From positions 17,955 to 81,954 of the forward strand of contig NZ_JAATVU010000028.1 in the NCBI RefSeq assembly GCF_013184745.1: a stretch of DNA of 64,000 bases, in the 5' to 3' direction. Within the stretch, counting starts at the first letter, position 1. Every line of letters starts with the position of its first letter. Of the stretch, positions 53,303 through 62,383 are shown in pieces. Origin of the DNA: Mangrovicoccus sp. HB161399 (GTDB lineage Bacteria; Pseudomonadota; Alphaproteobacteria; Rhodobacterales; Rhodobacteraceae). The position numbers and the translations under genes are program-made. The notes under the pieces were generated by a model. It did no database searches. It had not been told where the DNA came from and worked only from the letters and a program-made list of their open reading frames with translations.

Positions 53303-55897
53303 ATGGCGGCTGACACGGGTCCGGACCGGCCCGCCGGACAGATACCGCTGGTGATGGTCGGCGCCTCCGCAGGCGGGCTCGAGCCGCTGGAGACGTTCTT
53401 CGCGGCCGCGCCGGACCGGGCCGGCTGGTGCTTCGTGGTGCTGCAGCACCTGTCGCCCGACTACAAGTCGATGATGCGCGAACAGCTGTCGCGCCGCTGC
53501 CGGCTGGCGATCCGCCACATCGAGGACGGGCTGGCGCCAGAACCCGACACCATCTTCCTCAACCGCGCCGCCACGGTCGCCACGCTCGTGGACGGCGTGT
53601 TCCGCACCCGCCCGCAGGCAGCCGAGGACGGCATCCTGCACCTGCCGATCGACGCGATGTTCGCCTCTGCCGCGGACCGGCCGCCCGAGACCACGGCCGC
53701 GGTCATCCTGTCGGGCTCGGGCAGCGACGGCACCCGCGGCGCGCAGAAGCTGCATGCGGCAGGCGCGCTGGTGCTGGCGCAATCCCCCGCCGAGGCCGCC
53801 TTCCCGTCGATGCCGCAATCCGCCATCTCGGCGGAAGCCGCGGACGAAGCGCTGCGGACCGGCGAGATGCCCGACGCGCTGGCGGCGTACTTCTCTACGG
53901 GGGACCGCAGCCATGCCGGACGGCACGGGGACGACAACTTTCCCTCGAAGAGCTTCCTGAAGCTGCTCGAAGCCGCGCATGGCATCGACTTCTCCGACTA
54001 CAAGGGCCAGAACGTCCGGCGCCGCATCGAACGGCGCTGCAAGCTGCATGGCCACGGGACCGCGGAGGAATATCTGGCGGCGCTGCAGGTCGATTCCGAT
54101 GCGCTGGAGGAACTCTACCACGACCTGCTGATCGGGGTGACGACCTTCTACCGCAACCGCGAAGCGATCCGGGCGCTGCGGGAAAAGGTGCTCGACTTTC
54201 TTGCCGGGCAGGACGGCAGCGAGTCGGCCGCCCGCATCTGGGTCCCGGCCTGCTCCAGCGGCGAGGAGGCCTACACGATCGCCATCGAGATGTGCGAGGC
54301 CCTGGAGCAAGCCGGACGGCGGCGCAACTTCCGGATCATCGCCACCGATGTGCACCGCCGCTCGATCGACGCGGCCTCGGCGGGCATCTACCCGGCCGAG
54401 GCGATGGAACGGATGCCGCAGGACATCCGCGACCGCTATTTCGACCGGGTCCGCGACCACTATGTCGTCAATCCCGTGCTGCGGCAGAAGATCATCTTCT
54501 CGGTCCATGACGTGCTCAGCGATCCGCCCTTCATGAAGCTCGACCTGATTTCCTGCCGCAACCTGCTGATATACCTGACCGAAGCGGCGCAGGCGCGGCT
54601 GATGTCGATGTTCCTCTTCGGATTGCAGGCCAACGGCGCGCTGCTGCTCGGCACCTCCGAGAGCCTCGGCCGCTTCTCGCAGGAATTCCGTCCGCTGGAC
54701 GCCCGCTGGCGGCTGTTCCGCAAGGCCACGACCCGCCGCCATCCCGACCGCAAGGTGATGCAGGCCCGGATCGGCGCGGGACCGCGCCCCGAGGCTCCGT
54801 CCCGCTCCCCAGCCGCGCCGGAACCCAGCCGGACGATCCGCGATCCGGGGGATTTCCGCAGCCGCGACGCTCTCATCCGCTGCTATGACGCGATGCTGAA
54901 GCGCCATGCGCCCTCTTCCATCCTGGTCACCGAGCACGGCGTGGTGGTCGCCTGGTTCGGCGAGGCGGCGCGGGTGATCGACACGATGAACAACCTCGCT
55001 GAATGGACGGTCGACGAGATCGTGCATCGCGACCTGCAATTCGCGATCAATGTCGCGGCCGAGAAGCTGCGGCAGGAGCAGCTGCGCACCTATGTCCGCA
55101 ATGTCGGCATCGATTTCGGCACTGGCCGCCCGGAACGCTGCGAGGTCCGGATCGAACCGCTGCAGGAGGTGCAGGGCAGCCGCCTGATGCTGGTCACGCT
55201 GGTCTTCGAAGGGGAAACGGACGCCGCCCCGCCGAAGCCGGCGCCGGAACCGCTGCCTGCCGATGCGCCGCGCGCCGAGGATTCCCGGCTGCTCGGCCGC
55301 CGCATCGCCGAGCTGGAGCGCGACCTGCGCCTGACCGAAGAGACGCTCCAGCATGTCACCGAGCGGCTCGAGGCCAGCGGCGAGGAACTGCAGGCCTCCA
55401 ACGAGGAGCTGCAGGCCTCCAACGAGGAATTGCAGGCCTCGAACGAGGAGCTCCAGAGCTCGAACGAGGAGCTGCACGCCGTCAACGAGGAGCTGATTTC
55501 GGTGAGCGCAGAACACGAGCGCCAGATCGAGACGCTCTCGGAGCTGAACCGCAACATCGAGCTGGTGCTCGACACGCTGGACGTGGGGGTGATCTTCGTC
55601 GACAGCGATGCCCGGGTGCGACGCTTCAGCGAGATCATCGCCGCGCGCTTCGAACTGGAGGAACACGACGTCATGCGCTCCGTCGCGGTGATTGGCCCGC
55701 GCCTGAGCTTCGTCGACCTGCCCGCGGCGGTGGCCGAGGTGCTGGAGAGCGGCGAGCCGCGCCGCTTCGCCGGCCTTCAGGCGGGGGTCCCGCTCTCCGT
55801 GCTGCTGCGCCCGATGCTGGACGAGACCGAGCGCGGCCCGGGCAGGTTCCGGATCGACGGAGCCGCGCTGATCTTCCGCTGGACCTCCGCGGGGTGA
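53303..55897 (+). CDS. CheB-CheR-PAS fusion signalling protein
   Basis: This protein of about 864 residues joins several domains. The CheB methylesterase domain (~15-190) shows Ser in GASAGG, His in VVLQHLSP and Asp in ILSGSGSDGTRG. The CheR methyltransferase domain (~210-480) shows NVRRRIERR, WVPACSSGEEAYTIA and the SCRNLLIYL motif. A PAS-like region follows. An S-helix coiled coil (~690-735) is built of repeated EELQASN heptads, and a final PAS domain (~750-845) has DVGVIFVDSDARVRRFSE. There is no kinase domain, so it ends as a truncated form of the CheBR-PAS-kinase family. Start ATG at 53303 or GTG at 53288. It is divergent from the receiver gene. Confidence 0.9.
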   Translation: MAADTGPDRPAGQIPLVMVGASAGGLEPLETFFAAAPDRAGWCFVVLQHLSPDYKSMMREQLSRRCRLAIRHIEDGLAPEPDTIFLNRAATVATLVDGVFRTRPQAAEDGILHLPIDAMFASAADRPPETTAAVILSGSGSDGTRGAQKLHAAGALVLAQSPAEAAFPSMPQSAISAEAADEALRTGEMPDALAAYFSTGDRSHAGRHGDDNFPSKSFLKLLEAAHGIDFSDYKGQNVRRRIERRCKLHGHGTAEEYLAALQVDSDALEELYHDLLIGVTTFYRNREAIRALREKVLDFLAGQDGSESAARIWVPACSSGEEAYTIAIEMCEALEQAGRRRNFRIIATDVHRRSIDAASAGIYPAEAMERMPQDIRDRYFDRVRDHYVVNPVLRQKIIFSVHDVLSDPPFMKLDLISCRNLLIYLTEAAQARLMSMFLFGLQANGALLLGTSESLGRFSQEFRPLDARWRLFRKATTRRHPDRKVMQARIGAGPRPEAPSRSPAAPEPSRTIRDPGDFRSRDALIRCYDAMLKRHAPSSILVTEHGVVVAWFGEAARVIDTMNNLAEWTVDEIVHRDLQFAINVAAEKLRQEQLRTYVRNVGIDFGTGRPERCEVRIEPLQEVQGSRLMLVTLVFEGETDAAPPKPAPEPLPADAPRAEDSRLLGRRIAELERDLRLTEETLQHVTERLEASGEELQASNEELQASNEELQASNEELQSSNEELHAVNEELISVSAEHERQIETLSELNRNIELVLDTLDVGVIFVDSDARVRRFSEIIAARFELEEHDVMRSVAVIGPRLSFVDLPAAVAEVLESGEPRRFAGLQAGVPLSVLLRPMLDETERGPGRFRIDGAALIFRWTSAG
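55382..55501 (+). repeat. tandem 21-base repeats encoding EELQASN heptads
   Basis: Five consecutive 21-base units plus a partial sixth encode EELQASN, EELQASN, EELQASN, EELQSSN, EELHAVN and EEL. They form a signalling-helix coiled coil inside the CheB-CheR fusion. The codons differ between units, so protein-level constraint rather than recent slippage seems to keep them. Confidence 0.9.
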
Positions 55898-57224
55898 CCG
55901 TCCCGCGCGTCCCCGGCTGGCACGGCGGACCTTGCGCCAATGCCCGGACACCGGCCCGCGGTGCGGGCCCGCCGTCTGTCGGCATGGCGGGCGCGGCACC
56001 GCCGGCTCCTGCGCGAGCCGGAGCAGCTCCGTGCAGCCTCCCGTCAAGATGGGTCGCTGCCCCGCGCCCGTGAAGCCGGACCGACTGCCGCGGCTCCGGG
56101 CACAGGACGCCGATCCCCATCCCGGGGCAAATCGGCAGCTGCCGCAACCCGCTTTGGCCGCATGCGGGATGCCGCGCCGAACCGGCCCCGGCCATGCCAA
56201 GCGCCGACGCCCGCCTTGCCGCAGCAAGGCCGACGCTGGCAACGGCACCGGCCGCCCGATCTGCAGAAACCTGCTTTCGTGCCAAATGCCGGTCGCCCAG
56301 GGGCAGGGTGCGGGCTAGCGGACACTTCAGACCTGGAAAGCGCGTGCCGGACCGGACCGGCTCGATCGAACCGTTGCCACCTGGCCGCCTGACGTCCCGG
56401 CCCTGATTTCCCGCAGCCGGGCGAGACCTCTCCCTGCAAGCGCCGGCGGCGCCGGCCGACCGAAAGTTCGCCGCAGGAGCCGCTGCCACGGGGCAGCACG
56501 TCCCGCCGCTCCGGGAGAAACCGGCTGCGCAGCGAGCGGGCCGATCCGTTTGCCTCCGCCCGACAGAAGCCAACGGGCCGTCCTGCGCCCAGGCTGCGGA
56601 CTCCCGCATCCGGTCCGGAAATCCGGAACGAGGGACATCACCGGCCCGCCGGATCGAGGGCTGCGCAGGCGGACATCTTCCCCGGCCCGGCCGCTGCTTC
56701 GGCAGCGACATGACCGGCATCGACCGGAAGAGGGGCACGGCCTTTTCCGCGCCGGACGCCGCACCGCGGCCCGAAGGCAGGGACCACGCGGCAGCTTGGC
56801 CTCGATCAGCCGCCCCGGAACGCGCGCTGCCGATGCCGCCCGAACCGGGGTGCGCGGACGTATCCGCCATCCAAGACGGACCCGTCTTCTCCGGTCGAGC
56901 GTCCCGCCAAGGCTGTCCCCCGGGCGGCTTTGCCCGCTCCGCTCGCTGCGTCCGGAACCGGGGGTCCTGCCAACCCGGCCCGCCCTCCTGCCGCCGGTCC
57001 GGCAGCCCGCGCCGCGGGACCCTGCCCCCGCCGGCAGAGCCGGGCAGACCCGCTCGCCTGCCCAGGCGGCGGCACCGCATGTCCGGAATTCCCGACCGCC
57101 TCCCGCGCCCGGCGCGCCGGATTGCGTGTCCGCGGACACATACCGCGCACCGCCTCCGCACCTATCACGGAAACGAGATCAATCGCGCCCGGCGGTGACC
57201 GGCCCCCGCTGAAGGAGACCCGAA
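55898..57224. other. 1.3-kb tract without recognisable genes
   Basis: Frames cross the tract on both strands, but their translations are Arg/Pro/Gly-rich with no recognisable family, membrane segment or ribosome-binding site. The composition resembles the 16.6-17.85-kb tract. It may be decayed DNA or a long upstream region of the RTX gene. The last ~40 bases contain AAGGAG, the ribosome-binding site of that gene. Confidence 0.5.
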
Positions 57225-60200
57225 ATGACGACGACGACCGACACCCGCAGCGAAACCCTCCGCTTCTCTTCCGACGACCAGAGCATGTGGGCCGCCGGAC
57301 CTGCCGCGGTCCTGAAGTGGGAAGAGTACTTCCCGATCATCGGCGGCGCGATGACCCGCTACACCATCCTGTCCGCAGCCATCGCCAGCGGCACCGGCAA
57401 GGTCACCGTCGATGGCGGCCGGATCAAGTACGATGCCGAAGGCAGCTATGACGGACTCGCCCGCGGCGCCACGGACACCGTCACGATCGAATACGAGGTC
57501 GAGGACCAAGACGGCAACGTCACCGCCAGGACCGCGGAGATCCGCGTGACCGGCGGCGACGGCGGGGCGGTCATCGCACATGCCGCCAGCGGCACCACCA
57601 GCACCGGGCAGATCGCCTTCTCCGCGGTGACCGCGGCCGAGATGCTGCAGGACGTCCACCATTTCGACCGCGTGGTGCCGGTCGACATCGAGTTCGACGC
57701 GCTCGGCCAGTTCGCCGACGAGATCGGCGAGATCGCGGAGGGCATCCTCGACGAAATCGACCGCAACCAGGCGAACCGCGACGCAGCCATCGCGGAGTTC
57801 GACGCGTTGGAGGACGCGCTCGACCGGGCAGAGGCGAAAGCGGGCCATATCGCCAAGACCCTCGCGCTCGCGGCCGAACGGGACGGGCTCCAGCTCGGCT
57901 ACCAGGCGGCCAAGGGCAGCCATGACGCGGCCAAGGCGCTCTACGGCGCCTGGGAGGACGCGAAGGTCGAGGAGGCCGCGGCCCGCGCCGCCGAGGCTCT
58001 TGCGCTCGGCACGCTCACGGCCGCCGGCGCCGCGGTCGGCGCGGCAGAAGACGCGGTCAACTGGGCGAAGGACGCGCTGGCCACGGCCGTCGGCATCATC
58101 GACGATGTCGGCGATGCCCTCGGCAAGTTCGCCGGCGACGTGGCCTACTATGCCGAGCTCGCCGCGCTGGAGACCTCCAAGGGATTTCCCTGGAACTGGG
58201 GCTCCGACGCCCAGGCCTCCATCCAGCGCAGCATCGACGCCCTGAAACGCAACAAGGCCGCCTATGACTCGGCCCAGGCCGACAAGGCGAAGGCCGAAAG
58301 CGATCTCGACCGGTTCGCCGACCAGCTGCATGACGCCCAGGTCGATTTCAGCGACGCCCAGGCCGCGCTGAACGCCGCCAAGGCCGACACCGCCGAGGCG
58401 ATCAAGGCCGCCGAGGATGCGTGGAATGCCTTCTCGGCCGAGGCCGGGGGCAAGACGCTGGGCGCGCTCGCCTCGCTGCGCGACGCGGCCTATTCGGAAT
58501 ACGTGCAAGCCTATTACGACTACTGGAACGCGGTGGATGACATGCACCGCGCAGGCTTTCTCCAGGGACGGGAGCCGACCGTGCTGGATACCGCGAACGC
58601 CGCGGCGGAAATTGCCGATCTGGGCACGCAGATCGCCGCCAAGCAGGTGGAGATCTGGGGCCGCGACGGCTACGACGCACTGCTCGCAGCCGCCAATGCC
58701 GCCTGGGACGCGATTTCCGACACCAACGTCAAGGCCAAGGTCGAGGTCGGCGTCGACGCCTATGCCCAGGCCGGGCTGGTGGTGGAGTTCAAGCTCGACG
58801 GCGGCTCGGTCGACACGGACATCGATTTCGACCTGACCTCGAGCGCCGCGCTCGACACGCTGGCCGACACCTTCACCATCACCGCCGAGGCGACCAACGC
58901 CACGACCGGCGAAAGCGTCGCCTTCGAGACCGCCAGCCCGAACATGACCTTCTTCGCCGGGCTGGCCTACAATGCCGGGGCGACCTTCGACATCATCGTC
59001 GATCTCTTCGCCAAGCTGGCCGGCGCCACGCTGCTGGACTATCCCGAGGGCAGCGGCCCGCTGCACCTGGTCGAGGAGGTCGCCATCGACGGCATCCTGC
59101 CGCTGATCGACTTCGACAGCCGCGACCTGGGCTTCTCGCCGGACATCCCGGGCTTCCTCGGCGACATCTTCGGCATCGACTTCCGGTTCCCGACCATCGA
59201 GACCCAGGGCAAGGCCGCGGATTTCGACATCGGCTACTACAAGGACGTGGCGGGCACGAGCCTCGAGCAGCTGGCCTCGGCAATCCTCGACCTGCTGGAT
59301 CTCCGGCTGGACTACAGCCCGGAATTCAAGGAAATCCTGAAGGGCAACGGCGCCTCCACGGAGATCGGCGGCAATGACCTGGGCGCCGCGATCGTCGATG
59401 CGCTGGCGGCGGTCTTCGAAAGCCTCGACGGTTCGGGCGACACCGACGGCGACGGCTATGTCCCGATCCTGATGGTCAAGCAGGAGGCCAGCGGCTCGCT
59501 CTTCCACATCGACTCGATCGCCGACGACCTGGCCGGGCTCGACTCTCCGGAGAAGGCGAAATTCGGCTTCTACGTCGCCTCCGGCCGCTCGGGCAACGTC
59601 TTCGAGGTGACGCTGGATGTCGACCAGCTGATCGCCACGCTAGTCAATGTCGCGCTCGGCAACTCGCCCGAGACCACCGTCAACCCGCTCGACATCAGCT
59701 TCGACCTCTACGACCTGTTCGGCGACACCGGGCTTGCCTCGGACGCGGACATCGAGGCGATGAAGGAAGTCTTCAACGTCGCCTTCAGCGCCGAGCTGGC
59801 CGATCTGGACGTCCGGGCGGGCGCGGGCTTCACCCAGGACTTCGCGCTGTCGATCGACGACATCGACTACCTCGTCACGTTCGAGGACGGCACCACGGGC
59901 ACCTTCAAGGCCTCCGAGACCGGCACGATCGTGTTCGGAAACGCCTCCTCGCTGGACGACACCAACGGCAACGGCAAGATCGACTACACGCTCGGACTGA
60001 CGCCGGAAGCCGAGTTCTTCAACGATACCGAGGTGGCGCTGAATGTCGGCTACACGCTGGACCTGATCAAGGCACAGCTGGAGATGGCCGCCACCCTGCC
60101 GCTGTCGAAGCTGGGCATCGGGCTCGGCGACATCACCGGCTGGTCGGAATTCCTCTCGCTGGGTCCGATCCTGCGGCTCGACGGCGCGCTCGACCTCCTG

Positions 60201-61055
60201 TCGGCGGATGTCTTCGAGGACCGCTTCGCCTTCGACATCGGTGCGGCCGGGATCGCGGGCGCGGTCGAAATCCCCGATCTGGTCTCGGGCATCGTGCTGG
60301 CAGGCACCCAAGCGGGCGATCCGCTGACCGGCACCGCGGATGACGACATCCTGCGCGGCGGCGGCGGCGCGGACACGATCGCCGGGCTCGGCGGCGACGA
60401 CCTGCTGGAGGGCGAAGACGGCAACGACGACATCCGCGGCGGCATGGGCGCCGACACGATGGACGGCGGCGCGGGCAGCGACACGATGGATGGCGGCATG
60501 GGCAGCGACTCCATGTCGGGCGGCATGGGCCGCGACGAGATGGCCGGCGGCGCGGGCAACGACCGCATGGACGGGCTGCTGGGCAACGACACGATGGATG
60601 GCGGCCAGGGCCATGACAAGATGCGCGGCGGCATGGGGGAGGACGAGCTCTTCGGCGGGCGCGGCTTCGACGACCTCAACGGCGGCGGCGGCGACGACTT
60701 CCTCTATGGCGGCCGCGGCGGGGACCGGCTGGTCGGCGGCACCGGCAACGACACGCTGAAGGGCGGTGCGGATGGCGACCTGCTGAACGGCGGCTTCGGC
60801 GATGACGAACTCCACGGCGGCGCGGGCAGCGACGAATTCGTCTTCGGCTCCGGCCAGGACATCATCTTCGATTTCGAGCAGGGCCTCGACATCGTCACGA
60901 TCAAGGGCCAGGCCGGCATCTCGGGCTTCGGCGACCTCGACGGGCTGCTGTCGCAGGACGGCACCTCCGCCCTGATCGACTTCGGCGCGAACGAGCTGCG
61001 CTTCGAAGGGCTCGACCACACGCAGCTTTCCGAAAGCGACTTCGCCTTCGCCTGA
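57225..61055 (+). CDS. large RTX (haemolysin-type calcium-binding) secreted protein
   Basis: This 1276-residue acidic protein has no N-terminal signal peptide. Residues ~1-115 include a cadherin/VCBS-like strand pattern (DTVTIEYEVEDQDGNVTARTAEIRVTG). Residues ~140-480 are Ala-rich helical and probably coiled coil. Residues ~490-1025 form a large beta-rich region without a known family. Residues ~1036-1207 are tandem glycine-aspartate nonapeptides that fold as a calcium-binding beta-roll. The C-terminal ~65 residues (EFVFGSGQDIIFDFEQGLDIVTI, ending ESDFAFA) look like the uncleaved type I secretion signal. No type I secretion genes are in the window. An adhesin or surface-layer role is plausible; no enzyme motif is seen. 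Confidence 0.88.
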   Translation: MTTTTDTRSETLRFSSDDQSMWAAGPAAVLKWEEYFPIIGGAMTRYTILSAAIASGTGKVTVDGGRIKYDAEGSYDGLARGATDTVTIEYEVEDQDGNVTARTAEIRVTGGDGGAVIAHAASGTTSTGQIAFSAVTAAEMLQDVHHFDRVVPVDIEFDALGQFADEIGEIAEGILDEIDRNQANRDAAIAEFDALEDALDRAEAKAGHIAKTLALAAERDGLQLGYQAAKGSHDAAKALYGAWEDAKVEEAAARAAEALALGTLTAAGAAVGAAEDAVNWAKDALATAVGIIDDVGDALGKFAGDVAYYAELAALETSKGFPWNWGSDAQASIQRSIDALKRNKAAYDSAQADKAKAESDLDRFADQLHDAQVDFSDAQAALNAAKADTAEAIKAAEDAWNAFSAEAGGKTLGALASLRDAAYSEYVQAYYDYWNAVDDMHRAGFLQGREPTVLDTANAAAEIADLGTQIAAKQVEIWGRDGYDALLAAANAAWDAISDTNVKAKVEVGVDAYAQAGLVVEFKLDGGSVDTDIDFDLTSSAALDTLADTFTITAEATNATTGESVAFETASPNMTFFAGLAYNAGATFDIIVDLFAKLAGATLLDYPEGSGPLHLVEEVAIDGILPLIDFDSRDLGFSPDIPGFLGDIFGIDFRFPTIETQGKAADFDIGYYKDVAGTSLEQLASAILDLLDLRLDYSPEFKEILKGNGASTEIGGNDLGAAIVDALAAVFESLDGSGDTDGDGYVPILMVKQEASGSLFHIDSIADDLAGLDSPEKAKFGFYVASGRSGNVFEVTLDVDQLIATLVNVALGNSPETTVNPLDISFDLYDLFGDTGLASDADIEAMKEVFNVAFSAELADLDVRAGAGFTQDFALSIDDIDYLVTFEDGTTGTFKASETGTIVFGNASSLDDTNGNGKIDYTLGLTPEAEFFNDTEVALNVGYTLDLIKAQLEMAATLPLSKLGIGLGDITGWSEFLSLGPILRLDGALDLLSADVFEDRFAFDIGAAGIAGAVEIPDLVSGIVLAGTQAGDPLTGTADDDILRGGGGADTIAGLGGDDLLEGEDGNDDIRGGMGADTMDGGAGSDTMDGGMGSDSMSGGMGRDEMAGGAGNDRMDGLLGNDTMDGGQGHDKMRGGMGEDELFGGRGFDDLNGGGGDDFLYGGRGGDRLVGGTGNDTLKGGADGDLLNGGFGDDELHGGAGSDEFVFGSGQDIIFDFEQGLDIVTIKGQAGISGFGDLDGLLSQDGTSALIDFGANELRFEGLDHTQLSESDFAFA
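60331..60846 (+). repeat. RTX nonapeptide-encoding repeat array
   Basis: About nineteen 27-base units encode GGxGxDxUx repeats. In the seven units from 60438 to 60626 the hydrophobic position U is Met; before and after them it is mainly Leu or Ile. These are coding repeats of the beta-roll, not a DNA-level element. Confidence 0.92.
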
Positions 61056-61121
61056 CCCCCCCTTCAGGCGGAGACCTGGCGGGGCTGCCTCGACGGCGGT
61101 CCCGCCCTCTTGCGTTCCGCG

Positions 61122-62300
61122 TCAGAGCCGCGGCAGCCGGTCCCGCCAGCCGGGAGCCAGGCGGACATGCTTGATGGCGCGGCGGTGGAAGGTGTAGCTC
61201 AGGTGGAGGCAGCCGTCGGGCGTCTCCAGCAGCCAGGGATAGGACAGCTCGCGGTTCTTTCCGTCGACCGAATTGTTGCTCAGGCAGGTGCCCGGCCCGT
61301 CCTCCACCAGGTAGCGCCAGGGGAAGCTGCGGCCGTCATCGTCCGAGAGGCACAGCGCCACCGGCGCGCGCTCCACGCCCCAGATAGGCACGCAGCCCCC
61401 GGCCGTGTCGGCATCGGGGCGGCCGTCCTCCTCGCCCAGCTCGTCATAGAGCGAAGCCCGGCGGCTCTGCGACATGGAGGCATTCACCGGATTGCAGATC
61501 ATCGCGATCTCGCCCGAAGCCAGACGCGCGGCCGCGATCGAGGAGTTGTTGTTGGGCACGTCCACCACTTCGGGCACGCTCCAGCCGCTGCCGTCCGGCC
61601 CCGCCGCGGCGCGGTGGACCGCATCGGACTGGCGGCGGCGGAAGAAGGCGGCGAAGCCGTCCGGGGTCGCGACCGGACAGGTATGGACGCAGCCCGTCGA
61701 CTCCGGCAGCACCTCGAGCGCCCAGCTTGCGCCCTGGTCACCGCTGACCGCGACCGCGGCAAGGTCATGGCTGCCGGTCCATTTCTGGCCCTCGCGCGGC
61801 ACGCAGAGGAACAGCGGCAGCAGCCAGCCGCCATCCGGCAGGAGCTGCACGCCCGCCCGCACGAAGCTGCCGCGCGGCAGGTCCAGGAACCGGCCCTCGC
61901 CCGCGCGGATCCGATCGCCGTCGAGATGCAGCTCGGCCATCCGCACGCGGCAGGTGTCCTGGTTGCCCGAGGCCTGCGAGGTGTGGAACAGCCGAAGCCG
62001 CCCGTCGGGGGCGGCGAAGATCACCGGGTTCTGTTCGGAATGCGCGGCGTCGCCGCTGAGCTGCGCGACCGGCCCCCAGCCCGGCGCGCCGGGGCGCAGC
62101 ACGGCGGCGCGGATGCAGATGTCGGACTTGCCCTCCAGCGATCCGCCGAACCAGGCGCAGATCACCGTGCCGTCCGGCAGCCCCGCCAGGAAGCTCGCAT
62201 GGTTCTGGACGGCCGGCGAGGGCAGGAACGCCTCCTCGCGCCCCTCCTCGACCAGCCGCAGCGTTCCGGTCATGTCCCGGGCAATCTCTTCGACAAGCAT
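61122..62300 (-). CDS. sialidase-like (BNR/Asp-box) protein, cytoplasmic
   Basis: This 392-residue six-bladed propeller protein resembles the exo-alpha-sialidase/BNR_2 group. Two Asp boxes are visible: SGDQGASW and LSDDDGRSF. Other family blocks are DGTVICAWFGGSLEGKSDICI, HSEQNPVIF and LSYPWLLETPDGCLHLSYTFHRRAIKHV. There is no signal peptide, so it acts in the cytoplasm, on an imported oligosaccharide or another ligand. True sialidase activity is not certain, since this group includes other glycosidases. AGGAGGAT precedes the ATG. It lies downstream of the GntR gene on the same strand. Confidence 0.82.
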   Translation of the reverse strand: MLVEEIARDMTGTLRLVEEGREEAFLPSPAVQNHASFLAGLPDGTVICAWFGGSLEGKSDICIRAAVLRPGAPGWGPVAQLSGDAAHSEQNPVIFAAPDGRLRLFHTSQASGNQDTCRVRMAELHLDGDRIRAGEGRFLDLPRGSFVRAGVQLLPDGGWLLPLFLCVPREGQKWTGSHDLAAVAVSGDQGASWALEVLPESTGCVHTCPVATPDGFAAFFRRRQSDAVHRAAAGPDGSGWSVPEVVDVPNNNSSIAAARLASGEIAMICNPVNASMSQSRRASLYDELGEEDGRPDADTAGGCVPIWGVERAPVALCLSDDDGRSFPWRYLVEDGPGTCLSNNSVDGKNRELSYPWLLETPDGCLHLSYTFHRRAIKHVRLAPGWRDRLPRL

Positions 62301-62358
62301 GGACCATCCTCCTCTTTCCCCGGGAACAGGCCACGGCACGGCGCCGATGTCAAACAAT

Positions 62359-62383
62359 TTGTAAGGTTGTAACCTACTTGTAA
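62359..62383 (-). promoter_or_regulatory. AT-rich site with three TTGTAA copies before the sialidase-like gene
   Basis: TTGTAA occurs at 62359, 62367 and 62378, overlapping the palindrome AGGTT-GT-AACCT (62364-62375). The site straddles the gntR stop codon and lies 59 bases before the sialidase-like start. It is a candidate operator for the adjacent GntR regulator. Confidence 0.45.

Noticed and set aside
53261..56248. About 995-codon minus-strand frame opposite the CheB-CheR fusion
   Set aside because: No family motif. The plus-strand protein has complete catalytic motifs of CheB and CheR, so the minus frame is a shadow.
57165..59507. 780-codon minus-strand frame opposite the RTX gene
   Set aside because: Its repetitive Gly/Val/Arg/Asp composition derives from the complement of the RTX protein codons, and there is no credible start site.
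60331..60846. Regular ~27-base repeats considered as a CRISPR or satellite array
   Set aside because: The repeats are in frame, encode RTX nonapeptides and diverge at synonymous positions; there are no unique spacers.
61078..61106. GGCGGG/CCCGCC pairing after the RTX gene as a terminator
   Set aside because: The stem is only six bases with a loop of about 17 and a poor T-tract, so it is too weak to list as a feature.
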